A DNA stretch of 64,000 nucleotides from Sphingobium subterraneum (GCF_014199435.1 NZ_JACIJP010000004.1:124001-188000), one strand, 5' to 3'. Positions 17,852 through 26,561 are shown, counted from the stretch's first letter. Notes: generated by a model from the letters alone, not told the origin. Numbers and translations are program-made.

Positions 17852-18883
17852 TTACTTACCCCCACTGACGGCGACATCGGTCACCGTGGTGCCACGGGCG
17901 ATATGGACGATTGGTCCAATCCCCACCGCACCCGTAATCGCATTGCCCATGGTTGCGCCCATCTGGACGGCGCCCTGCACCACGGCTGGCGGTACAGTCC
18001 GCCGCTGGAACCGGGACACGTCGCCACCCGTGGCGAACGTCGAACCCTTGTCGACTGGCCCTGCGGCAATTTTCGCCAGCGCCTTTTTCTCGGCAGAGGG
18101 ATCATTGCTGTTGGGCAACGGCACGCTGCCGTCGGCACCCGCGATCGCCGCATCCAGATCCGCCGTGTTGTCCGCGATTGAGCGGAGCGAGAGCGAGAGC
18201 GAACCCACCGTCTGCGCGACTGCGATCTTCTCGGCGATCTTGGGCGTCACTTCGAGCGTGACGGTGGAATAGGTACGCACTTCCGGCTTGCCGTTCGCGT
18301 CCATTGGATCGGTGCGCTGGTCGGTGGCGAGTACGCGCAGATTGCGCAGGATGGTTTCGGCGACCTTCAGCGACTGGCCGCTGTCGCCGCCACCGCTGAT
18401 CGCCTGGGTCAACATCAGGTCGATGCGGTCACCCGGAAAGATGAAGCCCGCAACCGAGCTGTTGGCAGACACGGGAACGGTGATCGCCCGCATGCCCGGA
18501 CCAAGCGCCGCCGCCATGAAGCCGCGATCACCCGGGCGGATGATCGTGCCCTGCGTCAGCGGCTGGCCAGCGGTGATCGGATTACGCACCACGCTGCCCG
18601 CAAGCACGCTCGCGTCTTCCTTGCCCTTGATGAAATAGGCGTTTTCGACCAATTCCTTGGGCCAGGGCTGGTAGCGCACGCTTTCGGCGTCGAGGATGGT
18701 GCCGACCGGCAGCGCCTTGGTCGCCACGAGGACGAGCGGACCGTCCGGCGCGGGTGGCATGGACGATGCGGCAGCGTGGGGGGCACTGCCCCCATCGCCG
18801 GAAAACATCGATCGCGCCATCAGCGCGGTCGTGATTGCTATGATCAGCGCTCCTGCGAGCAGGACAGCTTTTCTGACATCCAT
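17852..18883 (-). CDS. cpaB: Flp pilus assembly protein CpaB
   Basis: A 343-residue periplasmic protein with an N-terminal membrane anchor (about 6-24), an SAF domain (about 50-115) and the RcpC/CpaB-type C-terminal region. It is thought to help assemble or gate the secretin. It is the second gene of the operon, 54 bases after cpaA; the cpaC start follows within one base. Confidence 0.92.
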   Translation of the reverse strand: MDVRKAVLLAGALIIAITTALMARSMFSGDGGSAPHAAASSMPPAPDGPLVLVATKALPVGTILDAESVRYQPWPKELVENAYFIKGKEDASVLAGSVVRNPITAGQPLTQGTIIRPGDRGFMAAALGPGMRAITVPVSANSSVAGFIFPGDRIDLMLTQAISGGGDSGQSLKVAETILRNLRVLATDQRTDPMDANGKPEVRTYSTVTLEVTPKIAEKIAVAQTVGSLSLSLRSIADNTADLDAAIAGADGSVPLPNSNDPSAEKKALAKIAAGPVDKGSTFATGGDVSRFQRRTVPPAVVQGAVQMGATMGNAITGAVGIGPIVHIARGTTVTDVAVSGGK

Positions 18884-18937
18884 GACGAAACCCCGTCTAC
18901 AAAAAATCAGCGCTTCCCAGCGCCCGAAACCCGAATA

Positions 18938-19432
18938 TTACGCAAAGTGGTTAATTATCCGTTCGCCTATCAGCCACAGCCCGGCGAGCGAGATTGCAAC
19001 GCCATAGGGAACCTCCGGCTGACCCAGCCGTCGCGTCATCCTGTGGTGGATCAGCGTGGCCATCGTTACGACCCCGCCCAGCACGGCCATCAGCAGCAAC
19101 AGGAAAGCAAGAGCCTGCCACGGAAACCACAAGGCCACAGCCGCGAGCAGCTTGACGTCGCCGCCGCCCATCATGCGCAACGCAAACAGCGCGGCAAACA
19201 GCGTGAACATGCCGATGCCGAGCGCGATTTGCAGGACCATGTCCGGCCACGCGGGAATGCCGCACGCCAGCCAGTACAGGGGCGCCAGCGCTGCGATCAC
19301 GATATTGAGCCGGTTGGAGATGATGCGCGAGCGCAAGTCCGTCACCGCCGCAGCAATCAGCAAAGCGGCAAGCGCGGTGAGCAACGCAAAAATGAAAAAA
19401 TCCCCAGCCATGGCACGTCGGTCTAGGGACAA
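18938..19432 (-). CDS. cpaA: Prepilin peptidase CpaA (A24 family)
   Basis: A membrane aspartic protease that trims Flp prepilin. It has 164 residues and several hydrophobic helices. The two catalytic aspartates are Asp32 in AVTDLRSR and Asp92 in the signature GGGDVK (89-94). It is the first gene of the tad operon; an alternative start is the ATG seven codons in (19411). A TTAA-N7-ATAA sequence lies just upstream on the same strand. The pilin substrate gene is not in the window. Confidence 0.9.
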   Translation of the reverse strand: MSLDRRAMAGDFFIFALLTALAALLIAAAVTDLRSRIISNRLNIVIAALAPLYWLACGIPAWPDMVLQIALGIGMFTLFAALFALRMMGGGDVKLLAAVALWFPWQALAFLLLLMAVLGGVVTMATLIHHRMTRRLGQPEVPYGVAISLAGLWLIGERIINHFA

Positions 19433-19447
19433 GGCCTTACCAAATCG

Positions 19448-19462
19448 TTATCGCGGCGTTAA
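19448..19462 (-). promoter_or_regulatory. Possible CtrA-like box upstream of cpaA
   Basis: Read on the minus strand the site is TTAA-CGCCGCG-ATAA, one mismatch from the alphaproteobacterial CtrA consensus TTAA-N7-TTAA. It lies about 16 bases before the cpaA start. CtrA controls pilus genes in Caulobacter. The match is short, so chance is possible. Confidence 0.35.
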
Positions 19463-19505
19463 TTCCACGACCACCATCCTCCACCCGGATTGCCCTGCCA
19501 CCGAT

Positions 19506-20630
19506 ATGCCCACCGATTTCCCTCATTTTGATGCGCTGATTATCGGTGCTGGCATGGCCGGGGCCAGCCTGGGTGCGGAGATCGCGGCCGACATGGCAGT
19601 GCTGATGATCGAACAGGAAGACCAGCCCGGCTATCACGCCACCGGCCGGTCTGTGGCGTTCTGGTCGGAAAGCTATGGCGGGCCGCTCGTCCGTCCCTTG
19701 ACGCAGGCATCACTGGCCGCGCTTGCCGATCCCGATCCCGCCTTTTCGGAAGACAGCTTCCTGTCGCCACGGGGCGCCGTGCATATCGGGAACGCGGATG
19801 ACGCCACTTTGCGCGACCGGATGATCGCTGCCTTCGCCGATAATGACCTGCTCGTCCCTATGGATCGTTCGGCGCTGGAAACGCGCATTCCCGGCCTGCG
19901 CCCCGGCTGGTCGACGGGCGTTTGGGAGGCCAGTACCGCCGATATCGATGTCGCCACGCTGCATGCGGCCTATCTCCGGCAATTTCGGCAGCGGGGCGGA
20001 ACGCTGTGGACGGACGCTGCCCTCACATCTGTGGAACGGTCGTCGCGCGGCTGGACGGTGCTGACGGCGGCGGGCGCCTGTACGGCTGACATTCTGATCA
20101 ACGCGGCGGGTGCTTGGGCCGATCCGGTGGCGCGGCTGTGCGGTGTGGCGCCCCTTGGAATCCAGCCCCTGCTGCGAAACGTCGCGCAATTGCGCACCGA
20201 TCCCGCCGCACCCGCTGACCTACCGCTTGTGCTTGATCTGGCGGAGCAGTTCTATTTCAAGCCTGCGGGCGGAGGGCGCATCTGGCTGACGCCCCATGAC
20301 GAACATCCGGCTTTACCCTGCGACGCCGGTCCGGATGATCTGGCGATCGCCACCGCTATCGCCCGGTTCGAGCAGGTCGTCGACTGGAAGGTCGAGGCGG
20401 TCGAGCGAAAATGGGCGGGCCTGCGCAGCTTTGCGCCGGACCGCTTGCCGGTCTATGGATTTGATCGGCGTACGCCCGGATTCTTCTGGTTCGCGGGGCA
20501 GGGCGGTTTCGGGATCCAGACGGCCCCCGCCGCTGCCCTGCTGGCGAGGGCGCGACTGACCGGGGCAGCGCCCCATGCCGCCCTGAGCGGTATCGATCTC
20601 GATCGCTACGATCCGGCGCGGTTCGGTTGA
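19506..20630 (+). CDS. FAD-dependent oxidoreductase (DAO family)
   Basis: A 374-residue flavoenzyme of the D-amino-acid oxidase/glycine oxidase fold. The FAD-binding motif GAGMAGASLG is at about 12-21, and C-terminal FAD contacts are in GQGGFGIQTAPA. The start at 19506 gives a protein beginning just before the Rossmann strand; the frame is open far upstream but that part is antisense to cpaA. The substrate is unknown; the family often oxidises glycine, sarcosine or D-amino acids. The yegP-like and mobA genes follow on the same strand. Confidence 0.87.
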   Translation: MPTDFPHFDALIIGAGMAGASLGAEIAADMAVLMIEQEDQPGYHATGRSVAFWSESYGGPLVRPLTQASLAALADPDPAFSEDSFLSPRGAVHIGNADDATLRDRMIAAFADNDLLVPMDRSALETRIPGLRPGWSTGVWEASTADIDVATLHAAYLRQFRQRGGTLWTDAALTSVERSSRGWTVLTAAGACTADILINAAGAWADPVARLCGVAPLGIQPLLRNVAQLRTDPAAPADLPLVLDLAEQFYFKPAGGGRIWLTPHDEHPALPCDAGPDDLAIATAIARFEQVVDWKVEAVERKWAGLRSFAPDRLPVYGFDRRTPGFFWFAGQGGFGIQTAPAAALLARARLTGAAPHAALSGIDLDRYDPARFG

Positions 20631-20699
20631 GGGTTTCTCTTCCTTTCCCCGCTTATTGACGATAGCCTGCACACGGACATCACCTGGTGGGAGGGTATC

Positions 20700-20873
20700 A
20701 TGGCTCATAAATTCGTGATCGAGCAGAACAAGGCGGGCGAATATGTCGCCAAATTCAAGTACAACAGCGAAACGATCTTCTGGACCGAAGGCTACAAGAC
20801 CAAGGCGTCGGCACAAAATGCCATCGATTCGGTCATCAAGAATGGTCCGGGGGCGCCCGTCGAGGACGCCTGA
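20700..20873 (+). CDS. YegP/DUF1508 family small protein
   Basis: A 57-residue protein with a GGGAGG ribosome site five bases before the ATG. It matches a single DUF1508 repeat: a beta-hairpin segment with FWTEGYKTKASAQNAIDSV, the conserved tail of the unit. Its function is unknown; E. coli YegP carries two such repeats. It lies 69 bases after the flavoenzyme gene and 33 bases before mobA. Confidence 0.88.
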   Translation: MAHKFVIEQNKAGEYVAKFKYNSETIFWTEGYKTKASAQNAIDSVIKNGPGAPVEDA

Positions 20874-20906
20874 TTCGCGCATCGCGCCTCTCCGGCCTGC
20901 CGGGAC

Positions 20907-21449
20907 GTGAGCGTCCTGGGTGCGATCATCGCGGGCGGCGCGGCGCGGCGGTTCGGCAGCGATAAGGCGGCGGCGCTGCTCCGTGGTGTGCCGCTGATGG
21001 ATCATGTCGCCCGCGCGCTTGCGCCGCAGGTCCCCGAAATCGTGGTGGTGGGTCGCCAGTGGGCGGGCATGACCTGCGTTCCCGATCGTCCCCAGGCGGG
21101 TGAGGGTCCGCTCGGTGGCCTATGCGGGGCGCTGCACTACGCGCAGAGCAAAGGATATGGCGCCGTCCTTACCGTGGGCTGCGACACTCTTCCCGTGCCA
21201 ACTGATCTTCTCAAAGGGTTGGGGGAGGGGCCTGCCGTTGTCGCCACGCAATGGCTGTTCGGGCTCTGGCCCGCGTCGCTGGCCGCAACACTGGAAGCAT
21301 GGCTGGCCGAGCAGCCTGACCGGTCGATCAAGGGATGGATGCAGCACACCGGTGCACGCAGGGTTGAGTGCGACGCACGCTTCGTGAACATCAACACGCC
21401 CGAGGGGCTGGCTGAAGCCGCATTGCAGCTCGACCCCGAACTACCCTAG
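20907..21449 (+). CDS. mobA: Molybdenum cofactor guanylyltransferase
   Basis: Attaches GMP to molybdopterin to make the MGD cofactor used by DMSO-reductase-type enzymes. It has 180 residues from a GTG start. The nucleotide-binding N-terminus reads IIAGGAARRFGSDKAA, and a later CDTLP segment fits the metal-binding aspartate region. No molybdoenzyme is in the window. Its TAG stop overlaps that of the convergent small membrane protein (CTAG). Confidence 0.9.
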   Translation: MSVLGAIIAGGAARRFGSDKAAALLRGVPLMDHVARALAPQVPEIVVVGRQWAGMTCVPDRPQAGEGPLGGLCGALHYAQSKGYGAVLTVGCDTLPVPTDLLKGLGEGPAVVATQWLFGLWPASLAATLEAWLAEQPDRSIKGWMQHTGARRVECDARFVNINTPEGLAEAALQLDPELP

Positions 21450-21676
21450 TCGAAATAACCCAGCTCGGCCTGCATATCGACCGCATCGATAATCTTGCCG
21501 CCGGCCATGAAGACGGCCGTGGTGCAGGCGAGCGCCAGCAGCTTTCCGGTCCAGCCGGGGTATTGCATCATGTAGATGACGCCCCGATCCGCCGCGCCAA
21601 GCGCCAGCGCGTAGATGATGAGGAACGCCTCGAACTTCGTCTTTATGGTAAACAGGCGTTTGATGGTCCGGAACAT
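21446..21676 (-). CDS. Small membrane protein of unknown function
   Basis: A 76-residue protein with a basic N-terminus (RTIKRLFTIKTKF) and two hydrophobic segments, about 17-37 and 46-60. No family was recognised. The ATG at 21676 is the only good start. It is convergent with mobA and shares stop-codon bases with it. A near-CtrA sequence lies upstream, at about 21729. Confidence 0.75.
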   Translation of the reverse strand: MFRTIKRLFTIKTKFEAFLIIYALALGAADRGVIYMMQYPGWTGKLLALACTTAVFMAGGKIIDAVDMQAELGYFD

Positions 21677-21813
21677 GGCTTTTTCTGAGCAAGGGTCATG
21701 CCAGCCACGGAAATTCGTGCCTTAGATGGTTAACGCGTTCGTAACTGTCAGCCCTGCCGACAGTCGACATGGTTAACTGGGGTGCAATTCGACCGGGCGC
21801 GAATGAGCCAGGG

Positions 21814-22284
21814 TCAGATCAGGTGCGCGAATTCCGCCAGCAGGTCGCGGTACAGCTTCTTCTTGAAAGGCACGATCAGGTCCGGCAGGCTGTGTGGATC
21901 GATCCACTGCCAGTCGCGAAATTCCTGATGTGGGGTGGCAATGTTGATGTCCGCATCGGTGCCCAGAAAGCGCATCAGATACCAGATCTGCCGCTGCCCG
22001 CGATACTTGCCGCCCCAGATCTGCCCGACCAACTCGTCCGGCAGGTCGTAGAACAGCTCTTCCTTGCTCTGCGCAATGACCTTGACCAGATCGGCAACGA
22101 TGCCGGTCTCTTCGCCCAGTTCCCGCATCGCCGTGTCGCGCGGGTCTTCGCCGGGATCGATGCCACCCTGCGGCATCTGCCACGCCTCGACCTTGCTATC
22201 GAGGCGCTGGCCGACAAACACTTTTCCGTCCATGTTGACCAGCATCATGCCGACACAGGGGCGGTAGGGAAGGGACGTGTTCAT
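21814..22284 (-). CDS. rppH: RNA pyrophosphohydrolase
   Basis: Removes pyrophosphate from triphosphorylated mRNA 5' ends, which opens them to RNase E. It has 156 residues, the family length. The Nudix box G-x5-E-x7-RE-x2-EE-x-G occupies 40-62 and is intact (E46, R54-E55, E58-E59 region). RppH and RNase E, which is also in this window, work in the same decay pathway. Confidence 0.94.
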   Translation of the reverse strand: MNTSLPYRPCVGMMLVNMDGKVFVGQRLDSKVEAWQMPQGGIDPGEDPRDTAMRELGEETGIVADLVKVIAQSKEELFYDLPDELVGQIWGGKYRGQRQIWYLMRFLGTDADINIATPHQEFRDWQWIDPHSLPDLIVPFKKKLYRDLLAEFAHLI

Positions 22285-22597
22285 CGGACTGCGCTAACTC
22301 ATGACCGTTGGAATGGTTCTGCCGTGCGCGACGAAAGTGCGCCGCCGCCCTCTAGCGTTAACGACTGGCGAATGCCAGCCCGGAACGCACGGTCTGCACT
22401 GTGCCGCAGCACCGCGACCAGCCCATCCGCGCCGTTCGGTTGCTTTCTCTGGTACTTGCGGCACGGTTTCGCCATTGTTGCCGTGGGAAAAGCGCGCTAT
22501 CGACCACCCCGACTAATTCTTTTTTGATGACGGGCCGGGCAAGGCGTAGGGAACATGCAGTTTTCCCCCACTGCCAAGAAAATACAGGATAGGTGCT
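22285..22597. other. Divergent intergenic region rppH/korA
   Basis: About 310 bases with no gene I can support. It holds the promoters for rppH (minus) and korA (plus). A TTGATG at 22524 with TAGGGA 17 bases downstream is a weak sigma-70-like candidate for korA. No tRNA, riboswitch or repeat was recognised. Confidence 0.5.
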
Positions 22598-24481
22598 ATG
22601 GCGAGTGTCGCCCCTCTTTCTCCTCCGATCGATCCGGCTGACGACCAGTCGCTCGAGTCGGTTGTCGTCCGCTTTGCGGGGGACAGCGGCGACGGGATGC
22701 AGCTGACCGGCGGGCAGTTTACCCTTTCGACGGCGCTGGCGGGCAATGATCTTGCGACATTCCCGGACTTCCCGGCCGAGATCCGGGCGCCGCAAGGCAC
22801 GCTCTTCGGCGTGTCCGCTTTCCAGATCAACTTCGGCTCGACGGACATCACGACCGCTGGCGATGCGCCCGATGTGCTGGTCGCGATGAACCCGGCCGCG
22901 CTCAAGACCAATGTGAAGGATCTGAAGCCTGGCGGCCTCATCATCGCGGACGAGGGTGAGTTCAACGACCGCAACCTTGCCAAGGCGAAATATGAGGCGA
23001 ACCCGCTGACGGACGGGTCGCTGGCGCAATGGCAGCTCCTCTCGCTCAACATTTCCCAGCTTACCCTCGACAGCGTCAAGCCCTTTGGTCTTGGCAACAA
23101 GGAAGCGCTGCGCTGCAAGAATATGTGGACGCTGGGTCTGGCGCTGTGGATGTTCGATCGCGATCGCCAGCCGATCGTTGCCTGGCTCAAGGCGAAGTTC
23201 GCCAAGGCCCCGGAACTCGCCGACGCCAATATCGCCGCGCTCGATGCGGGCCATGCTTATGGCGAAACGGCGGAGATCAGCGGCGAAGGTCTGGGCCTCA
23301 AGCAGCATCATGTGCCGTCCGCCGCCGTGCCGTCGGGCCTCTACCGCACCGTGACCGGCGCCGAAGCCATCTCGCTGGGCCTTGTGGCTGGAACGCAGCT
23401 TGCCGGATTGCCGATGTTCTTCGGCGGCTATCCGATCACTCCTGCCAGCGCGATCCTGCATCACCTGTCCCGCCTCAAGGAATATGGCGTCACGACCTTC
23501 CAGGCGGAGGACGAGATCGCGGCGATCGCCTCGGCCATCGGCGCAAGCTATGCCGGATCGCTTGGCATCACCAGTTCGTCCGGGCCGGGCATCGCGTTGA
23601 AGGGTGAGGCGATCGGCCTTGCCATCATGACCGAGCTGCCGCTTGTTATCGTCAACTCGCAGCGCGGCGGCCCGTCCACCGGCCTCCCCACCAAGACCGA
23701 GCAGTCGGACCTCTATCAGGCGGTCTATGGCCGTAATGGCGACGCGCCCATGCCGGTGATTGCTGCGCGCTCGCCCGCCGACGCGTTCGAATGCGCTATC
23801 GAGGCATGCCGGATCGCCGTGCAGTATATGACCCCGGTCATGCTGCTGACCGACGGCTATATCGCCAACGCTGCCGAACCGTGGAAGGTGCCGGACATGG
23901 CCACTTTCGCGCCCTTCCCGGTGACGTTCATGGACACTGCGCAGGAAGGCGGCTTCCTGCCCTATGCCCGCGACGAAAAGCTGAAACGCCCGTGGGTAAA
24001 GCCCGGCACGCCCGGCCTGATGCACCGTATTGGCGGCATCGAAAAAGGCGTCAACACCGGCCATATCGAATATTCGCCTGCCAACCATCAGGCGATGACC
24101 GACATCCGCCAGAACAAGGTGCTCGGCATCGCTGACAGCCTGCCCGATCAGGATGTCTCGCTCGGCACCGACAGTGGCAAGCTGGTGGTGGTGGGCTGGG
24201 GATCGACCTTCGGCCCGATCCACCAGGCGGTGCGCCGCGCCCGCGCCAAGGGCCGCGACGTCTCGCATGTCCATATCCGCCATATCTGGCCGCTGCCCAA
24301 GAATCTGGGTACGCTGCTCAAGGGCTATGAGAAGATCATCGTGCCGGAAATGAACACTGGCCAGTTGAAGACCGTGCTACGCGACCAGTATCTCGTCGAT
24401 GCCAAGCCGCTCAACAAGGTGTCGGGCCAGCCGTTCCGGATTGCGGAAATCGAGGCGGCGATTGAAGATGCATTGAAATAA
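22598..24481 (+). CDS. korA: 2-oxoacid:ferredoxin oxidoreductase, alpha subunit (gamma-alpha fusion)
   Basis: Oxidatively decarboxylates a 2-oxoacid, most likely 2-oxoglutarate, to acyl-CoA and passes electrons to ferredoxin. It has 627 residues. An N-terminal gamma domain (about 18-195, with GDSGDGMQLTGG) is fused to the pyrimidine-binding alpha domain (about 210-620, with the GGYPITPAS motif). It pairs with korB downstream. 2-Oxoglutarate as substrate is inferred from the two-subunit layout typical of alphaproteobacterial KOR. Confidence 0.9.
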   Translation: MASVAPLSPPIDPADDQSLESVVVRFAGDSGDGMQLTGGQFTLSTALAGNDLATFPDFPAEIRAPQGTLFGVSAFQINFGSTDITTAGDAPDVLVAMNPAALKTNVKDLKPGGLIIADEGEFNDRNLAKAKYEANPLTDGSLAQWQLLSLNISQLTLDSVKPFGLGNKEALRCKNMWTLGLALWMFDRDRQPIVAWLKAKFAKAPELADANIAALDAGHAYGETAEISGEGLGLKQHHVPSAAVPSGLYRTVTGAEAISLGLVAGTQLAGLPMFFGGYPITPASAILHHLSRLKEYGVTTFQAEDEIAAIASAIGASYAGSLGITSSSGPGIALKGEAIGLAIMTELPLVIVNSQRGGPSTGLPTKTEQSDLYQAVYGRNGDAPMPVIAARSPADAFECAIEACRIAVQYMTPVMLLTDGYIANAAEPWKVPDMATFAPFPVTFMDTAQEGGFLPYARDEKLKRPWVKPGTPGLMHRIGGIEKGVNTGHIEYSPANHQAMTDIRQNKVLGIADSLPDQDVSLGTDSGKLVVVGWGSTFGPIHQAVRRARAKGRDVSHVHIRHIWPLPKNLGTLLKGYEKIIVPEMNTGQLKTVLRDQYLVDAKPLNKVSGQPFRIAEIEAAIEDALK

Positions 24482-24484
24482 GTC

Positions 24485-24547
24485 CGTCACCCCAGCGAAG
24501 GCTGGGGTCTCAAGAGGCGGGAGATGCCAGCCTGCGCTGGCATGACG
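24485..24547. repeat. Palindromic element between korA and korB (three-way-junction fold)
   Basis: Outer arms CGTCA (24485-24489) and TGACG (24543-24547) enclose two perfect hairpins: CCCCAGC/GCTGGGG around GAAG (24490-24507) and TGCCAGC/GCTGGCA around CTGC (24525-24542). It fills nearly all of the 82-base korA-korB gap, ending just before the korB ribosome site. From memory this matches a common sphingomonad intergenic repeat, probably REP-like. Confidence 0.85.
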
Positions 24548-24563
24548 GGAAAGGAAGACAATT

Positions 24564-25637
24564 ATGAACGATATGACCCCCGTAGCGAAGATGACGCCCA
24601 AGGACTGGGAGACCGATCAGGAGGTCCGCTGGTGCCCCGGTTGCGGCGACTACGCGATCCTGAAAGCGGTTCAGCGCACCCTGCCGGAAATCGGCGCGCG
24701 CCCGGAAAGCACGGTGTTCGTCTCGGGCATCGGCTGCTCGTCGCGCTTCCCTTATTATGTGGAAAGCTATGGTTTCCACACCATCCATGGCCGCGCGCCG
24801 GCGGTGGCTACGGGCGTCAAGCTCGCCAACCCGGAACTCGACGTGTGGATCATCACGGGTGATGGCGACGCGCTCTCGATCGGCGGCAACCACACGATGC
24901 ACATTCTGCGCCGCAATCTCGATTGCCAGATCCTGCTGTTCAACAACGAGATCTACGGCCTGACCAAGGGCCAATATTCGCCGACCAGCCGTGAAGGCAC
25001 ACGCAGCCCTTCGACGCCGTTCGGTTCCGTCGACCGCCCTGCCAAGCCCGCCGCTTTCGCTTTGGGCAGCGGTGCGCGGTTCGTCGCGCGCGGGTTCGAC
25101 GTCAGCAAGAACCTTCCCGATGTGCTCAAGGCCGCTTATGCCCACAAGGGCGCGGCGTTCGTGGAAATCTTCCAGAACTGCATCGTCTATAACAAAGACG
25201 TGTTCGCCGACTTTACCGAGAAGAAGAACGCGGATGACGGCCAGCTCTGGCTCGAAAACGGCAAGCCGATGCTGTTCGGGAAGGGCGCCAAGGGCATTGC
25301 CCTCGATCGTGAGGCCCTGACCCTCAAAGTGGTCGATGTCGTCGATGGCGACTGGCAGGCGGCCGACGTGATCGTCCATGATGTCACCAATCGCTCGGTC
25401 GCGCACATGTTGGTCGAAATGCCGTTCGGCAGCTTCCCGATGGCGCTGGGCGTGCTCTATGACGATCCCGCTCCCAGCTTCGAAAGCGCTGTCGTCGCCC
25501 AGAACGAGCAGGCCGCCAAGGGCAAGACACCCGACCTGCAAAAGCTGGTCAGCCAAGGGCAGACTTGGACCGTTGGCTCCGGCGCGGAAACCGACGCCGC
25601 CGAAGCGGGCAGCGCGGGGTCAGGGCCGGAGCTATAA
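24564..25637 (+). CDS. korB: 2-oxoacid:ferredoxin oxidoreductase, beta subunit
   Basis: The thiamine-diphosphate subunit that partners KorA. It has 357 residues. The N-terminal cluster-type motif WCPGCGDY (about 23-30) and the TPP-binding segment GDGDALSIGGNH, with the following NNEIYGLTKGQ, are diagnostic. The ATG follows an AAGGAAG ribosome site. The last 30 or so residues are an Ala/Gly-rich tail. Expression relative to korA may be tuned by the palindrome between them. Confidence 0.92.
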   Translation: MNDMTPVAKMTPKDWETDQEVRWCPGCGDYAILKAVQRTLPEIGARPESTVFVSGIGCSSRFPYYVESYGFHTIHGRAPAVATGVKLANPELDVWIITGDGDALSIGGNHTMHILRRNLDCQILLFNNEIYGLTKGQYSPTSREGTRSPSTPFGSVDRPAKPAAFALGSGARFVARGFDVSKNLPDVLKAAYAHKGAAFVEIFQNCIVYNKDVFADFTEKKNADDGQLWLENGKPMLFGKGAKGIALDREALTLKVVDVVDGDWQAADVIVHDVTNRSVAHMLVEMPFGSFPMALGVLYDDPAPSFESAVVAQNEQAAKGKTPDLQKLVSQGQTWTVGSGAETDAAEAGSAGSGPEL

Positions 25638-25649
25638 GCTCCGCCTGCC

Positions 25650-26438
25650 TCAGAAATACAATGAGCGTCCCAATATCGCCGCGAAGGCGATCAGGATTGC
25701 CGCGCCGCCGATAATGACAGGCCGGTTACGCGCAAGACTGAACGGCTTTGGCGCGTCCAGAGGTGCGATCGCATAGCCCACAGAAATGAAACCGGCGAGT
25801 CCGCCGAAGGATGATGCCACCGCCGACATGATCGTGATGATCAGCCCGACTGGGTTGAGCAGGCCGACAAGAATAGCCCCGGCCCCGGCTCCGGCATAAA
25901 AACCGTGCGCAATTGTCTTGCGCACCGCGTCGGTTTGAGGGCCAGTCCCGATCATGCCGTTAAGCGATCGGATGGCGGCGCGTACCAGCAGAATATAAGC
26001 GGCAATGCCGAAAAGCAGTTCGCCCACCCGGATGACGACCGGCATGGGCAACCCCTCAAGCCCGCCGCCTTCCCCTGTGCCCAGATCGCCAAAGCCCGAT
26101 ACGCCCGAAAAGGCAAAATAGCCCGCCGCGACGAAGGCTTCACTCACCCATATCAGCCACAGGACCAGCCGCGCCCTGTCCTGTGTCGCGCGCGTCCACA
26201 ACGCGTAAGCCCACACGGCAAGCACGGCATTAACGGTAACGCCGGCGCAGGACACGACAACGCTCCGCCAGCCGGCCAGCCCGGTACAATCGACATAGTA
26301 AGCGCCGATCGTCGCGACATGGCCGCCCAGCGCCGCACACGCCACCGCGTGGCCACCGATCTCATGCCACATGGTCAGCAGCGGGTGAATGGCCATGGAT
26401 AGCCCTAATATGGTCAACAGATCGACGTTTGGTTTCAT
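25650..26438 (-). CDS. Multi-pass membrane protein with HEIGGH motif
   Basis: A 262-residue protein, mostly hydrophobic, with about six predicted membrane helices. Near the N-terminus it has HEIGGHAVAC, which resembles the zinc motif of M50-type membrane proteases but is HExxxH rather than HExxH, so catalysis is doubtful. I start at 26438 (MKPNVDLL), directly before the first helix; an ATG at 26507 adds 23 polar residues. It is convergent with korB. The function is unknown. Confidence 0.65.
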   Translation of the reverse strand: MKPNVDLLTILGLSMAIHPLLTMWHEIGGHAVACAALGGHVATIGAYYVDCTGLAGWRSVVVSCAGVTVNAVLAVWAYALWTRATQDRARLVLWLIWVSEAFVAAGYFAFSGVSGFGDLGTGEGGGLEGLPMPVVIRVGELLFGIAAYILLVRAAIRSLNGMIGTGPQTDAVRKTIAHGFYAGAGAGAILVGLLNPVGLIITIMSAVASSFGGLAGFISVGYAIAPLDAPKPFSLARNRPVIIGGAAILIAFAAILGRSLYF

Positions 26439-26561
26439 CGCGCGGTCCCCGCTGGTTTCCCGCAGCGTATCGGGCCGACGATGATGGAGCCAGGATGAAA
26501 AAGGCATCCTTGCGATGAATTGAGGGATACCCGATTTGCCTTTCGCGCGTTAGGCACGGGC

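Noticed and set aside
19056..19505. N-terminal extension of the FAD oxidoreductase
   Set aside because: Antisense to cpaA; the FAD motif and a normal start lie at 19506.
22285..22597. tRNA or riboswitch in the rppH/korA gap
   Set aside because: No cloverleaf arms, T-loop consensus or known riboswitch core could be traced.
22358..24283. A 641-residue frame on the minus strand opposite korA
   Set aside because: High-GC genes leave long open antisense frames. The translated text is a low-complexity mix with no family, and korA on the other strand is unmistakable.
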